Source of the DNA: a virus
IMG/VR virus record: IMGVR_UViG_3300008050_005587
Location: 1-24,252 of that record
Direction: 5' to 3' (one strand)
DNA: 24,252 nucleotides
The first letter of the stretch is position 1; each line of letters opens with the position of its first letter. The position numbers were made by a program, and so were the translations under genes. This document shows, one piece after another, positions 1-7,956 of this stretch. Below the pieces are notes generated by a model that saw only the letters and a list, made by a program, of their open reading frames with translations, did no database searches and was not told the origin of the DNA.

Positions 1-140
1 ATTGTTGACCGTCTTACTTGCATTCTTGCTTGATATGCATTGAGGGTAACACCAGTCCCGGCATTTTCTAGATATTGTAAATAAAGAGAAAAATCTGAAC
101 CCTGCTCTGTTATAATGTCGTAATTTCCTGCTCTACCCAT
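1..140 (-). CDS. Virion structural protein, N-terminal part (3' end beyond window)
   Basis: Open frame of 46 codons from ATG at 140 running off the left edge without a stop. The start is supported by a strong Shine-Dalgarno AGGAG about 8 bases upstream and by a late promoter just before it. The N-terminus (MGRAGNYDIITEQGSDF..., then a segment ending QARMQVRR) fits a pattern I associate with small N-terminal beta domains of phage tail or baseplate-associated proteins: YDI-x-EQG-x-x-F-S-L followed by L-x-x-Y-x-A-R-M-Q-V-R. The family assignment is from memory of that pattern, and the rest of the protein is not visible, so the exact virion role is unknown. The late promoter supports a structural role. 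Confidence 0.6.
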   Translation of the reverse strand, partial: MGRAGNYDIITEQGSDFSLYLQYLENAGTGVTLNAYQARMQVRRST

Positions 141-158
141 ATGTAATCTCCTAAGTAT

Positions 159-166
159 TATTTATA
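159..166 (-). promoter_or_regulatory. T4-type late promoter TATAAATA
   Basis: The minus strand reads TATAAATA exactly, the consensus recognised by the T4 gp55 late sigma factor with gp33 and the gp45 clamp. It lies 19 bases upstream of the ATG at 140, followed by AGGAG, so transcription would start just before the ribosome-binding site. The octamer overlaps the TAA stop codon of the glycosyltransferase upstream. It is the only perfect match in a sensible position in this window. Confidence 0.8.
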
Positions 167-1460
167 CTTTAGATTTCTTCTTCTTCTTCTTTTTCTTTTT
201 ATTTTGTTGATTTTTTATCTTTTGTAATTTCTTTTGTCTTTCTTCCTCTTCTTTTTCCGCTTTTGACTTTAGCCATTCTTCTTTCTTTTTTTCTTCTTCC
301 TTTATAGCGGATTCATAATAGGTAATATTATCATAGAATCTCTGTCTATGTTCTTCAGGAACTTCTCCGTTTTCCAACAACTCAATTAGAATTTTGCTTG
401 CTTGATAACCATTATGATAATCACCCATATAATATGCTGAGGCGGCAAATTCGTCTAGGATTTTCCATTTATAGATATCATCACTAATAAACAGAATGTC
501 ATCTTTGGGATAAGGTATTTCAGTTGCTTGTTTTGCAAACAAATAACCAAGATGCGGATTACCATTCATCCGATGAACTTTAGCAATTTGATATAAAGGC
601 TCTGCCCTGTCTGGTTTAATATTCCATGCTTGGAGCATAGTATCTTGTGCATCAGGCCATGGTTTTTCCTGAAGTAGTTTACAAATTGCTACTCTAAACA
701 CTGAGTAAAATACTTCTTCTTTCCACCCACCCAAGTTTGCCCTTTTTGCATATGCTTCTTCTGCTTTCTCCCATTGTTGAGAGTCGAAATAAGATTGTGC
801 TAGATAGAATTGGTATCGTGAGTTATCTGGTTCATATGCAGGGTCTTCTGGGTTAGTTAAAGCACTCAAAAGCACTTCAGCATCTCTAGAATATTTTTCT
901 ATACCTTCAATTGCTTCACCAGTTTTATGGTTTTTGTTTCTAGCACCTAAGGTTCTGGCATCAACATGGTATTTACCTTCTATTCTACCTAAGTTATGTG
1001 GTTGTGGTGCATCACAGGCTGCATACTCATGCAGAACACCCACATATTTCCAGTCAGCATCTGCTTTAAAAATTTGGTTTCTCCACCAAGTAAAATCACC
1101 TCTGTGTATTCGAAGTCCATAACCATGAAAGTCTTCTTCAATTATCTTATCCATATCAAGGTCTAAAGAACCTTCAATATAGTCATCCGCATCAATCATC
1201 AAAATATAATGGGCCTTACCTTTACACATAGCAAGAACTTCTGACCTGTTATGACCGAAATCTACCCAAGGTACGTTATGTACTTCTCCTTCAATACCTT
1301 TGTCATCAAAAAACTCTTTAATAAATTCTTGAGTTCCATCAGTAGAACCATTGTCTGCTATAATATAGTAGTTAATATATGGTGCTACCGACTCCAAACA
1401 CTGTTTAAAGTGGTCGCAGTTCTCATTCTTCACAATCATTGCTAGTGTTAATTTATGCAT
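162..1460 (-). CDS. GT2-family glycosyltransferase with TPR-like region and poly-lysine tail
   Basis: A 432-aa protein. Residues 1-110 are a GT-A family 2 domain: LAMIVKNEN at the N-terminus, DNGSTDGT at 36-43 and the metal-binding MIDADD around 88-93. Residues about 215-315 look like tetratricopeptide-type helical pairs (YQFYLAQSYFDSQQWEKAEE, then PLYQIAKVHRMNGN). The last 60 residues are charged coiled-coil ending in nine consecutive lysines and SKV. It should transfer a sugar from a nucleotide-sugar donor; the acceptor is unknown. The ATG at 1460 is chosen because it overlaps the preceding stop (ATGCATAA) and has AAGGA upstream; an in-frame start at 1484 would only add unconserved residues. 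It is the last gene of the glycan island before the late region. Confidence 0.85.
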   Translation of the reverse strand: MHKLTLAMIVKNENCDHFKQCLESVAPYINYYIIADNGSTDGTQEFIKEFFDDKGIEGEVHNVPWVDFGHNRSEVLAMCKGKAHYILMIDADDYIEGSLDLDMDKIIEEDFHGYGLRIHRGDFTWWRNQIFKADADWKYVGVLHEYAACDAPQPHNLGRIEGKYHVDARTLGARNKNHKTGEAIEGIEKYSRDAEVLLSALTNPEDPAYEPDNSRYQFYLAQSYFDSQQWEKAEEAYAKRANLGGWKEEVFYSVFRVAICKLLQEKPWPDAQDTMLQAWNIKPDRAEPLYQIAKVHRMNGNPHLGYLFAKQATEIPYPKDDILFISDDIYKWKILDEFAASAYYMGDYHNGYQASKILIELLENGEVPEEHRQRFYDNITYYESAIKEEEKKKEEWLKSKAEKEEEERQKKLQKIKNQQNKKKKKKKKKSKV

Positions 1461-2355
1461 TATTAATCCTTGTTTGATTTTCAATCCAGTTTTTAAGTTC
1501 TATTTTAGGACTCCAACCTAAATCATTTTTAATCTTATGCAAATATGCAAGAGTTTCCTTTGCTTCACCATCTCTAGGTTCAATCCATTCTTGTTTATTA
1601 GAAATCATATTTGCTATTTCTGAAACAGAATAACTAACACCTGTTCCAACATTATATATTTCACCAGAAATAATATCTTTCTTAAACCCTGCAATTATAT
1701 TTGCCTCAACTACGTCTGAAACATGGATATAATCTCTTCTTTGACTACCATCGGGTACGATAGTCAACGGTTCACCCTTGCTACGTTGATTTAAAAATCT
1801 ACCTACTAGTGGTGCATATTGACCTTTAGTTGGTGACCTATCACCGTACACATTGAAGTATCTAAATATTACCGTTTCTAGACCAAATAAATCAGAATAG
1901 TTTTTGCATAGTAATTCACCTGCTACCTTGGTAGAAGCATATGGATTAATACAATCTACTTTATCATCTTCTTTATTGGGTATGTCTTCTGAAAGACCGT
2001 AAGCGGAAGACGTAGAAGAATAGACTACCCTTTTTACTCCATTATCAGAAGCGGCCTGCAATACATTACATATACCAACCACATTGGTTTTGGCTGCTTG
2101 TATTGGGTTGTGCAAACATTTTTGTACCCTTGATTCGGCCGCTAAATGGAAGACAACATCTACATCTTTCATTAGATAGGGTAAACAGTCAAAACAATTA
2201 ATGGTAATTTTATGATTAGTTGCTTTTTTATTCCAATAGAATTTATTATCTGCTGATTCATTATCAACAGCAATCACCCTATGACCTTCTTTAATAAGGG
2301 TGTCCACTAAATGTGAACCAATAAATCCTGCTGCCCCTGTTACTAAAAATTTCAT
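1453..2355 (-). CDS. NAD-dependent nucleotide-sugar epimerase/dehydratase (extended SDR, GalE/WbpP-like)
   Basis: A 300-aa extended short-chain dehydrogenase. The NAD-binding motif GAAGFIG is at residues 7-13, the catalytic Ser/Thr region YSSTSSAYG at 112-120 and the catalytic pair YASTK at Y139/K143, followed by RYFNVYGDRS, typical of UDP-hexose 4-epimerases and related NDP-sugar enzymes. The substrate cannot be fixed from sequence; UDP-hexose or UDP-HexNAc 4-epimerisation is the most likely reaction. The ATG at 2355 overlaps the TGA of the methyltransferase gene (ATGA) and has GAAGG upstream, so translation is probably coupled; the longer reading from 2379 is not favoured. Confidence 0.85.
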   Translation of the reverse strand: MKFLVTGAAGFIGSHLVDTLIKEGHRVIAVDNESADNKFYWNKKATNHKITINCFDCLPYLMKDVDVVFHLAAESRVQKCLHNPIQAAKTNVVGICNVLQAASDNGVKRVVYSSTSSAYGLSEDIPNKEDDKVDCINPYASTKVAGELLCKNYSDLFGLETVIFRYFNVYGDRSPTKGQYAPLVGRFLNQRSKGEPLTIVPDGSQRRDYIHVSDVVEANIIAGFKKDIISGEIYNVGTGVSYSVSEIANMISNKQEWIEPRDGEAKETLAYLHKIKNDLGWSPKIELKNWIENQTRINNA

Positions 2356-3131
2356 CTTATAGCCTTCACTTTCTTGCATACAAATACTACTTTATAATCT
2401 TCTGTAGTTGCATCTTCACACTTAAAATGTTTGTAAATACTGGTCGGACTAAGACCGCTTTTTAAAAGTGCAACTATTATGGTGTTAATATGCCATATTT
2501 TGTGGTTAATTTCATAATAGAATTCTTCACTGTTGTTTTCATATTTACATTCCAAATCTAATGTGGACTCATAATAATCTGTTTTAGGTTTTACTGTAAG
2601 AGTAGCACCATTAATTAATTTCTTGGTTACTTTATGGGGTGCGTCTTTAACATAAGCAGAACGATTAAAACAATCAAATATAAAAAGACCTTTCTTATTA
2701 AGTTTTTTTGAAGCAGATTTAAAGAAATTTTCTAGGTTTTCATATTCACCAGTTATATGGTTAACCACATTGAACATACTAACAACCAAATTAAATTTAC
2801 CTTCAACATCATCAGCACTACCACATATCAAGTTAACATCCATACCCAATCTTTTTTTTGCTTCATTTATCATATCTTCTGATGGGTCTACACCGTTAAC
2901 ATTATATCCATATTCTTTAAATACTTCCAAATGTTTACCAGTACCACAACCGATATCTAATACTTCTTTATTTTTGGGATTAATCCTACTGTAAATGTGG
3001 TCTAAGAAATCCACTTCTGATTTATAATCTTTGTTTTCATGTATTAAATCATAAATAGCGGCCATTTTGTTTTTGTATTTTTCTTCAAACATTTGCGTAG
3101 GGGTTCTGTATTTTAATAACTTTGATTCCAT
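2352..3131 (-). CDS. Class I SAM-dependent methyltransferase
   Basis: A 259-aa protein from the preferred ATG at 3131. Motif I is VLDIGCGTG (57-65), with the ribose-binding acidic residue in NGVDPSEDM (79-87) and later motifs FNLVVSMFNVVNH and GLFIFDCFN, as in Methyltransf_11/25 enzymes. It probably O- or N-methylates a sugar, though the acceptor is inferred from context only. The start at 3131 is preceded by a near-ideal AGGAG with 7-base spacing, although this puts 47 bases inside the upstream epimerase gene. A start at 3092 overlaps the epimerase stop but has no ribosome-binding site, and the longest frame to 3239 would overlap even more. Confidence 0.85.
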   Translation of the reverse strand: MESKLLKYRTPTQMFEEKYKNKMAAIYDLIHENKDYKSEVDFLDHIYSRINPKNKEVLDIGCGTGKHLEVFKEYGYNVNGVDPSEDMINEAKKRLGMDVNLICGSADDVEGKFNLVVSMFNVVNHITGEYENLENFFKSASKKLNKKGLFIFDCFNRSAYVKDAPHKVTKKLINGATLTVKPKTDYYESTLDLECKYENNSEEFYYEINHKIWHINTIIVALLKSGLSPTSIYKHFKCEDATTEDYKVVFVCKKVKAIR

Positions 3132-4011
3132 CCGATAACTCCTGAATTCCTTCATCCAGTCCAACATGCACTTCAAACCCAAGAGATGAAATCTTATCAT
3201 AAGACACCACATAATCTCTTTGGTCTGCATCACTACCAATATCCGCTAAATGTAAAAAGTAAGGGGAAACCTTTTGAATTTTTTCACACACTTCTTTTTT
3301 ACTGAAATTCATGGAATCACACCCTACATTATATACATTCCCAACCATTTCATCTAAATTATCTAAAGCAAACAGAAAAGACCTTGCTATATCGTGCACA
3401 TGAATAAAAGTTCGCATGAAGTGAGATTCATAAACAACAATGTATTTGTCATTTATTGCCTTATTAGTAAAATCATTAATTAAAAGGTCTAATCTCAATC
3501 TAGGAGAAAGACCAAATGCAGTAGCAAATCTGTAAGCAACCGCCTTGCAATTTCTCATAATATATTTTTCTGCTTCAGTTTTGGTTACACCATATAGACT
3601 CAGAGGATTTAATGGTGATTCTTCTGTGCAAACCCCTTCTACTTTCCCATAGTTACTACCAGTAGAACCAAATAATATTATTTGGTTTTTATCTAACATA
3701 TCTACTAACCTTTTAGTTGCATCTAGATTTACTTCTTTTGTAACCTTATGGTCTTGTTCACAAGCAGGATAACCAACTATTGCGGCGAGGTGAATAATAA
3801 TATCTTTACCCTTAACAGATTTTCCCAATTTACCAGTATTTCTAATATCACCTTTTACAAGAGTAAAATTAGAATTTCTAAAATAAGGGAGCATGCTATT
3901 TCCACCAAATAAAAGCGAATCATAAACACATACCTCATGTCCCGCTTTCAAAAGTTCTGGTACTAACATGCTGCCAATATAACCTGCTCCCCCTGTTACT
4001 AATATTTTCAT
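3085..4011 (-). CDS. NAD-dependent epimerase/dehydratase (extended SDR)
   Basis: A 308-aa extended SDR with GGAGYIG at residues 7-13, STGSNYG at 116-122 and the catalytic pair Y140/K144 in YGVTK. The later block RTFIHVHDIARS matches the substrate-binding part of NDP-sugar epimerases. It resembles the many uncharacterised GalE/RmlB-like enzymes of LPS clusters more than true UDP-galactose epimerase, so the substrate is left open. The ATG overlaps the TGA of the DUF2061 gene (ATGA) and follows GGAAGG, a strong Shine-Dalgarno. Two SDRs of equal length but different sequence in one island suggest two steps or two sugars. Confidence 0.85.
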   Translation of the reverse strand: MKILVTGGAGYIGSMLVPELLKAGHEVCVYDSLLFGGNSMLPYFRNSNFTLVKGDIRNTGKLGKSVKGKDIIIHLAAIVGYPACEQDHKVTKEVNLDATKRLVDMLDKNQIILFGSTGSNYGKVEGVCTEESPLNPLSLYGVTKTEAEKYIMRNCKAVAYRFATAFGLSPRLRLDLLINDFTNKAINDKYIVVYESHFMRTFIHVHDIARSFLFALDNLDEMVGNVYNVGCDSMNFSKKEVCEKIQKVSPYFLHLADIGSDADQRDYVVSYDKISSLGFEVHVGLDEGIQELSDGIKVIKIQNPYANV

Positions 4012-4217
4012 TCTTTATACCTTCCTTTTTTAATTTTATCCCAAATTCTTTCATAAAAATAATAAACGATAAACCCAGTTAAATTCATTAATAAAGCGTT
4101 GTGTATCGGTTCATCTGATATCATTAAAACCAAAATTAAATAACTATTCAGGATTGCAACCAATCTCCAAACTATAGTTTTAGTAATACTTCTAGATTTT
4201 GTTTCTTTAAAAGTCAT
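4008..4217 (-). CDS. DUF2061 small membrane protein
   Basis: A 69-aa protein matching the DUF2061 pattern: an N-terminal ETKSRSITKTIVWR stretch, a first membrane helix at about residues 13-33, a second at about 39-55, and a C-terminal YYFYERIWDKI with the conserved aromatic-glutamate-arginine. Its function is unknown in general; the family also occurs near or fused to sulphate-activation enzymes. It is the only obvious membrane protein in the glycan island. The start TAATG shares one base with the stop of the cupin gene and AGGT lies upstream. Confidence 0.8.
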   Translation of the reverse strand: MTFKETKSRSITKTIVWRLVAILNSYLILVLMISDEPIHNALLMNLTGFIVYYFYERIWDKIKKGRYKE

Positions 4218-4720
4218 TATCTACCTATTGTTTCCCACGTTTCATTCACAACATAAGGGTCTATTCTAATGTCGTCATTCAGTGCTTCTTCATAACGAAG
4301 GTTGCTTAGAGAAGTCAATGTGGTATTGTCTTCCAGACTTACCCAACCATTAGCATAATAAGGTGGAATTACCAAAACTCCATGATGTCTATTGCTTAAA
4401 ACAAAAGTTTGTACGCTATCTGGGTTATCGTCTATAAAATCAGCAATTTCACATAGGTCATTCCTGTCTGCCATGTCTTCTGAAATTTTAAGGGTTACAA
4501 ATTTAGCAGCCCCATTAACTATTGTAAATATTTTTGTTTCCAATTTATGATAATGAAGTCCTCTTATGACTCCTGTACCATAATCACTTACAACATAACA
4601 TCTATGGAACAAGTCATGGTCAATATCGTCTGTTATCGGTATTAAATAACCCCTATCGTCTGAAATCGACTGGATTTTTAGCAAAGTTGGTTCAGTAATA
4701 CTAGCATCTATTTTATACAT
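4217..4720 (-). CDS. RmlC/FdtA-like cupin, dTDP-sugar epimerase or isomerase
   Basis: A 167-aa cupin. It carries IRGLHYH at residues 52-58, equivalent to the conserved RG-x-H region of dTDP-4-dehydrorhamnose 3,5-epimerase (RmlC), and a C-terminal block VIPPYYANGW ... LSNLRYEEALNDDIRIDP matching the RmlC pattern IP-x-G-x-AHGF ... Y-x-x-E-x-x-I-x-x-D-P. AHGF is replaced by ANGW, so this is a divergent member that could equally be a 3,4-ketoisomerase type (FdtA/WxcM-like) or another sugar epimerase. It directly follows the DegT aminotransferase, the usual arrangement for amino-deoxysugar synthesis. ATG overlaps the upstream stop by eight bases and AAGG lies 9 bases before it. Confidence 0.75.
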   Translation of the reverse strand: MYKIDASITEPTLLKIQSISDDRGYLIPITDDIDHDLFHRCYVVSDYGTGVIRGLHYHKLETKIFTIVNGAAKFVTLKISEDMADRNDLCEIADFIDDNPDSVQTFVLSNRHHGVLVIPPYYANGWVSLEDNTTLTSLSNLRYEEALNDDIRIDPYVVNETWETIGR

Positions 4721-5852
4721 TAGCAGTTACCTTTTTTTCAGCATAATAAGATTTAATTGTATCACAAACGAATTCCACTTGGTCTTCAGTCATTGATGCG
4801 AACGATGGTAAACAAACTCCTCTATCATAAGCATAATTTGAATTTCTGAAAACATCACCTTCATATCGTTTATCATTTTCTACATATTTTTTAAAACAAG
4901 GTTGTTTATGTAAAGGGTAGAAAAATGTTCTGGGTTCAATTTCATGTTCTTTCATGTAGGTCATAACACCTTCTGAAGTGTTTTCATTGTCTACTGTTAA
5001 CACAACTCTGAAAGGAATAAACGAAGTAATTTTATCTGTCGGTTGCACCACTGTTACTTCATCCACGTCTTTTAATAACTCAGTATACATTTTATGAATT
5101 GCTATTTTATTTTTTACAATGGTATCAAATTTTTTGATTTGAGATAAACCCAACGATGCTTGAATATCAGTCATCCTAAAATTATAGCCAATCATGGGAT
5201 GGATGAATGTACCTCTGTTAAGTCTACCTTGATTTCTCAAAAATAGTAGTTTTTCATGAATGCTCTCACTATTGGTAGCAACAAACCCGCCTTCACCAGT
5301 TGTGATTGTTTTGTCTGCAAAGAATGAAAAACATCCAACATCACCTATACCACCGCACCTTTTTCCATCCCATTCAACACCGAGTGCTTGGGCTGCATCC
5401 TCAATAACCAAGATATTATGTCTTTTAGCGAATTCCATAACTGCATCCATGTCACATGCAAAACCATAAAGGTGTGCGGGCATAATTGCTTTTGTTTTTT
5501 CTGTTACCAATGCATCACACACACTGATGTCCATTTGGAAATCATAAATGTTAATATCAGCAAATACTGGAGTAGCACCCACCATTTCCACAGCATTTGC
5601 TGTTGCAATAAATGTGAAATTTGGTACAATAACTTCATCACCCCTACCAATATTACATGCTTTAAGAGCAAGATATAATGCTAAAGTTCCATTCGGAGCA
5701 AACGAACCGTAATAAGTGTTTACTTTCGCACGAATTTCTTCATTAAACTGCTTAGATTTAGGCCCCTCTGTAATCCAGTTGATTTCAAAGGATTCTTTTA
5801 GGGCATCGTAGTCTTTAAGGTCTACGAACGGCATGAATTGGGGAACTTTCAT
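4713..5852 (-). CDS. DegT/DnrJ/EryC1/StrS-family PLP-dependent sugar aminotransferase
   Basis: A 379-aa fold type I aminotransferase. VIEDAAQALG (149-158) carries the Asp that binds the PLP pyridine nitrogen, and CFSFFADKTITTGEGG (174-189) carries the Schiff-base lysine, K181. The N-terminal ITEGP is typical of the family. It should convert a 4-keto (or 3-keto) nucleotide sugar to an amino sugar with glutamate as donor. PseC and perosamine synthase are the nearest familiar examples, but the exact product is not deducible. The ATG at 5852 is chosen for GAGGA placed 5-7 bases upstream; it lies 38 bases inside the GT10 gene. A start 12 bases further upstream lacks such a site. Confidence 0.9.
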   Translation of the reverse strand: MKVPQFMPFVDLKDYDALKESFEINWITEGPKSKQFNEEIRAKVNTYYGSFAPNGTLALYLALKACNIGRGDEVIVPNFTFIATANAVEMVGATPVFADINIYDFQMDISVCDALVTEKTKAIMPAHLYGFACDMDAVMEFAKRHNILVIEDAAQALGVEWDGKRCGGIGDVGCFSFFADKTITTGEGGFVATNSESIHEKLLFLRNQGRLNRGTFIHPMIGYNFRMTDIQASLGLSQIKKFDTIVKNKIAIHKMYTELLKDVDEVTVVQPTDKITSFIPFRVVLTVDNENTSEGVMTYMKEHEIEPRTFFYPLHKQPCFKKYVENDKRYEGDVFRNSNYAYDRGVCLPSFASMTEDQVEFVCDTIKSYYAEKKVTANV

Positions 5853-6738
5853 AATCTTCCTCACTTTCTAGACTATCAATTGCATTCTTGATAGTAGGCC
5901 ACATGTTGTATCTGTTCAAGATTAATTCTCTTGCTTCTTTTATCGCAGGAAGTCTTGAAAGGTAATCACCACTTTCAACAATATCAACTATCCTGTCAAT
6001 TTCATCATAGTTATCGACATCAAAGGTTTCATAAGACCCCTCTGGGAAGTATTTATTCCCATCTCCTCCACCCCAAAAGATAGGTACTGTCCAACATAAT
6101 AATGCATCTGTAAACTGAGTACCAAAGAAGTCTTTGATGGTGTTTTGGTTATCAAATGCAAGGTGGTAGTTATAATTCATTAAACCGCTTCTTTTGTCAT
6201 TATTTTCAAGAACTTTATTATTGCAAATAACAGAACCAAAGATATCTATGAAATTCCTTTTTCGGGATGAAAATTCAAATGTAAACTTTTTTCTTCTAAC
6301 ATGACCATAGCACATTTCTTTATCTGATAAAATGCAACTCAAACCATAAAGTTTTTCACCCATCGGTTCAAGATTGACTAATTCATCATAAGTCATGTTT
6401 ATCCCACCACTGAATTTATTGGGATACCACCACTTAGTCCAAAGATAACCAGTTTCATCCCAAAAAGAAAAATGCTTGCATTCTTCTTCTGGAAAATTAT
6501 CTATAGACTGAGGTGTTAGTGCTTCCCTTGAAAAATATAACCTTTGTTCTGGTTCGAACTTGTCCCATAAATCCTTACTGCATTCGTCTTGGATTATCAG
6601 GTAGTCTGCTTCATCAGGATTCAAAGTGTATTCAATATCTTCCCAAACTCCTGAACAGCCGGGCGTCTGATTCCTATAATCATCCACCATTTGCTCTGAT
6701 GTTAAACCCCAGTTTGGAACAAAATAAATTTTACGCAT
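5815..6738 (-). CDS. GT10-like (alpha-1,3-fucosyltransferase family) glycosyltransferase
   Basis: A 307-aa protein. Residues 189-225 hold the hallmark of family GT10: YNYHLAFDNQN, then a segment ending FTDALLCWTVPIFWGGG, corresponding to the F-x-L-x-F-E-N-S ... T-E-K-x-x-D-A-x-x-x-G-x-V-P-I-x-x-G donor-binding motif. Known members use GDP-fucose; here the usual glutamate-lysine of TEK is replaced by GTQ, so donor choice may differ. No GDP-fucose synthesis enzyme (Gmd/Fcl) is seen in this window. The ATG at 6738 overlaps the upstream stop (ATGCGTAA); the longer frame begins at a TTG and is not favoured. Confidence 0.75.
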   Translation of the reverse strand: MRKIYFVPNWGLTSEQMVDDYRNQTPGCSGVWEDIEYTLNPDEADYLIIQDECSKDLWDKFEPEQRLYFSREALTPQSIDNFPEEECKHFSFWDETGYLWTKWWYPNKFSGGINMTYDELVNLEPMGEKLYGLSCILSDKEMCYGHVRRKKFTFEFSSRKRNFIDIFGSVICNNKVLENNDKRSGLMNYNYHLAFDNQNTIKDFFGTQFTDALLCWTVPIFWGGGDGNKYFPEGSYETFDVDNYDEIDRIVDIVESGDYLSRLPAIKEARELILNRYNMWPTIKNAIDSLESEEDYESSPIHAVRRP

Positions 6739-7240
6739 TACTTTCACTTTTTTCAAAAGAAGACTTAAGTCTTCTTAAAACATCACCTATTGGTTTTTCA
6801 CCACTAAATTCTTCAATATAGTCACTACAAATTGCATAACAGTCTTCTATCCCTTTTAATTTACTGTCAGGATTTTCTGGTAAGACACATACAGATTCGG
6901 GTAATAACTCTTTGGTTGGATGTACCCAAACTAAACCATCAGATGTTAGTGTGTAGTCATCACCGTCATGCCAAAAACAATGAATTTCACCACTTTCTAG
7001 CATCACCTGTAGTGCCTCTTTGTCTTTAGCATGGCAGATGATTCTATTAAATCTGAGAAGGTTTTGTCTTACTTTATATTTAGGTTCATTGTGTCCAAGA
7101 TACAAGTCCCCATCTTTATAATGAACATCAACTTCTACATGATATCCTTTGTTCAAGGCCTCCATGATATAGTCTGGATGGTTCTCCCTGTCTGGGTTTT
7201 TACCCTTCATATTACCTCTATGTGATATTAACTTAACCAT
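6731..7240 (-). CDS. Glycerophosphodiester phosphodiesterase-like protein (small)
   Basis: A 169-aa protein. The N-terminus has the GDPD catalytic set in order: SHRGN (H7, R8), VEVDV with E36 and D38, and GHNEP with H50. These correspond to the general acid/base histidines and metal ligands of GDPD TIM-barrel enzymes. The length is well below the usual 240-plus residues, but the protein agrees with a short phage and bacterial family that also ends with a tryptophan-rich FWHDGDDYTL segment, so it does not look truncated. In this context a role on a sugar- or polyol-phosphate diester is plausible but unproven. GGAG lies 9 bases upstream of the ATG. Its stop overlaps the GT10 start. Confidence 0.65.
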   Translation of the reverse strand: MVKLISHRGNMKGKNPDRENHPDYIMEALNKGYHVEVDVHYKDGDLYLGHNEPKYKVRQNLLRFNRIICHAKDKEALQVMLESGEIHCFWHDGDDYTLTSDGLVWVHPTKELLPESVCVLPENPDSKLKGIEDCYAICSDYIEEFSGEKPIGDVLRRLKSSFEKSESNA

Positions 7241-7243
7241 AAT

Positions 7244-7954
7244 TTATTTCTCCAAAAACGACCGCAAATCTTCTGGTGTTCCTATCCCATTCATGCTATG
7301 CACATAAAAAGGAACTAGAGTATAACCGTCTTGAATAAGTTCATTATAAACTGGAGCGATATAAAATTCGTTATTAACACGAATATCTTTCTCAACCATT
7401 TGTTTTGCATATTTTACAAAATCAGAACCCCTTCTATACCAATATATCCCACATGTTGCAATATTAGATATTGGTCTTTTCTCAGCGACTTCTGTTACTA
7501 CACCTCTAGAATTCGTTTTAACAAATGACCACTTTGGGTGTACCGCTTCGAAAGTATAGACCATAGCATCAAAACTAGTTAATTCCTTCATTAGATTAAA
7601 ATTCTCTGGTGAGTATTCAATAATTTGGTCTGAGTTAGCAATTAGCAAATCTTCATCGTTATCAATATATTCTTTTGCTAAAAGTGCCGTACAGGCTGCA
7701 CCTTCTGTTAAACCATCTACTTTAACAATAGTACATCTACCGTTAGTGATTCTATTCAATGTGTCCTCTAGACCTTCATATTTTTCAAGATGTTCTTTTC
7801 TTACTAAAAAAATGTAATTTGCATTGAAATCTAAATTTTCAACCACTGCTTGAATCATTGGTTTACCATTCACATCAATTAAAGGTTTAGGGAAAGTGTA
7901 ACCTTCCTTAGCAAATCTACTACCCTCACCTGCCATTGGTATTAGTATATTCAT
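7244..7954 (-). CDS. Nucleotidyltransferase for an activated sugar or polyol phosphate (NTP_transferase family)
   Basis: A 236-aa protein. It starts with IPMAGEGSRF (5-14), then GYTFPKPLIDVNGKPM (18-33), the nucleotide-binding loop and lysine typical of the family, and NSDQ (around 106-109) supplies the metal-binding Asp. The short length and the GYxxPKPLI form match the family that includes RfbA-related and Campylobacter capsule cytidylyltransferases rather than full-length RmlA or GlmU. The nucleotide and phosphate substrates are not determinable. It starts two bases after the stop of the HAD phosphatase gene and ends three bases before the GDPD-like gene, suggesting the three act in one branch. 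Confidence 0.8.
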   Translation of the reverse strand: MNILIPMAGEGSRFAKEGYTFPKPLIDVNGKPMIQAVVENLDFNANYIFLVRKEHLEKYEGLEDTLNRITNGRCTIVKVDGLTEGAACTALLAKEYIDNDEDLLIANSDQIIEYSPENFNLMKELTSFDAMVYTFEAVHPKWSFVKTNSRGVVTEVAEKRPISNIATCGIYWYRRGSDFVKYAKQMVEKDIRVNNEFYIAPVYNELIQDGYTLVPFYVHSMNGIGTPEDLRSFLEK

Positions 7955-7956
7955 AG

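Noticed and set aside
168-205. Repeated CTT/TTC triplets on the plus strand as a possible satellite or regulatory repeat.
   Set aside because: The triplets are the coding sequence for the lysine tail of the GT2 protein; no independent repeat structure extends beyond it.
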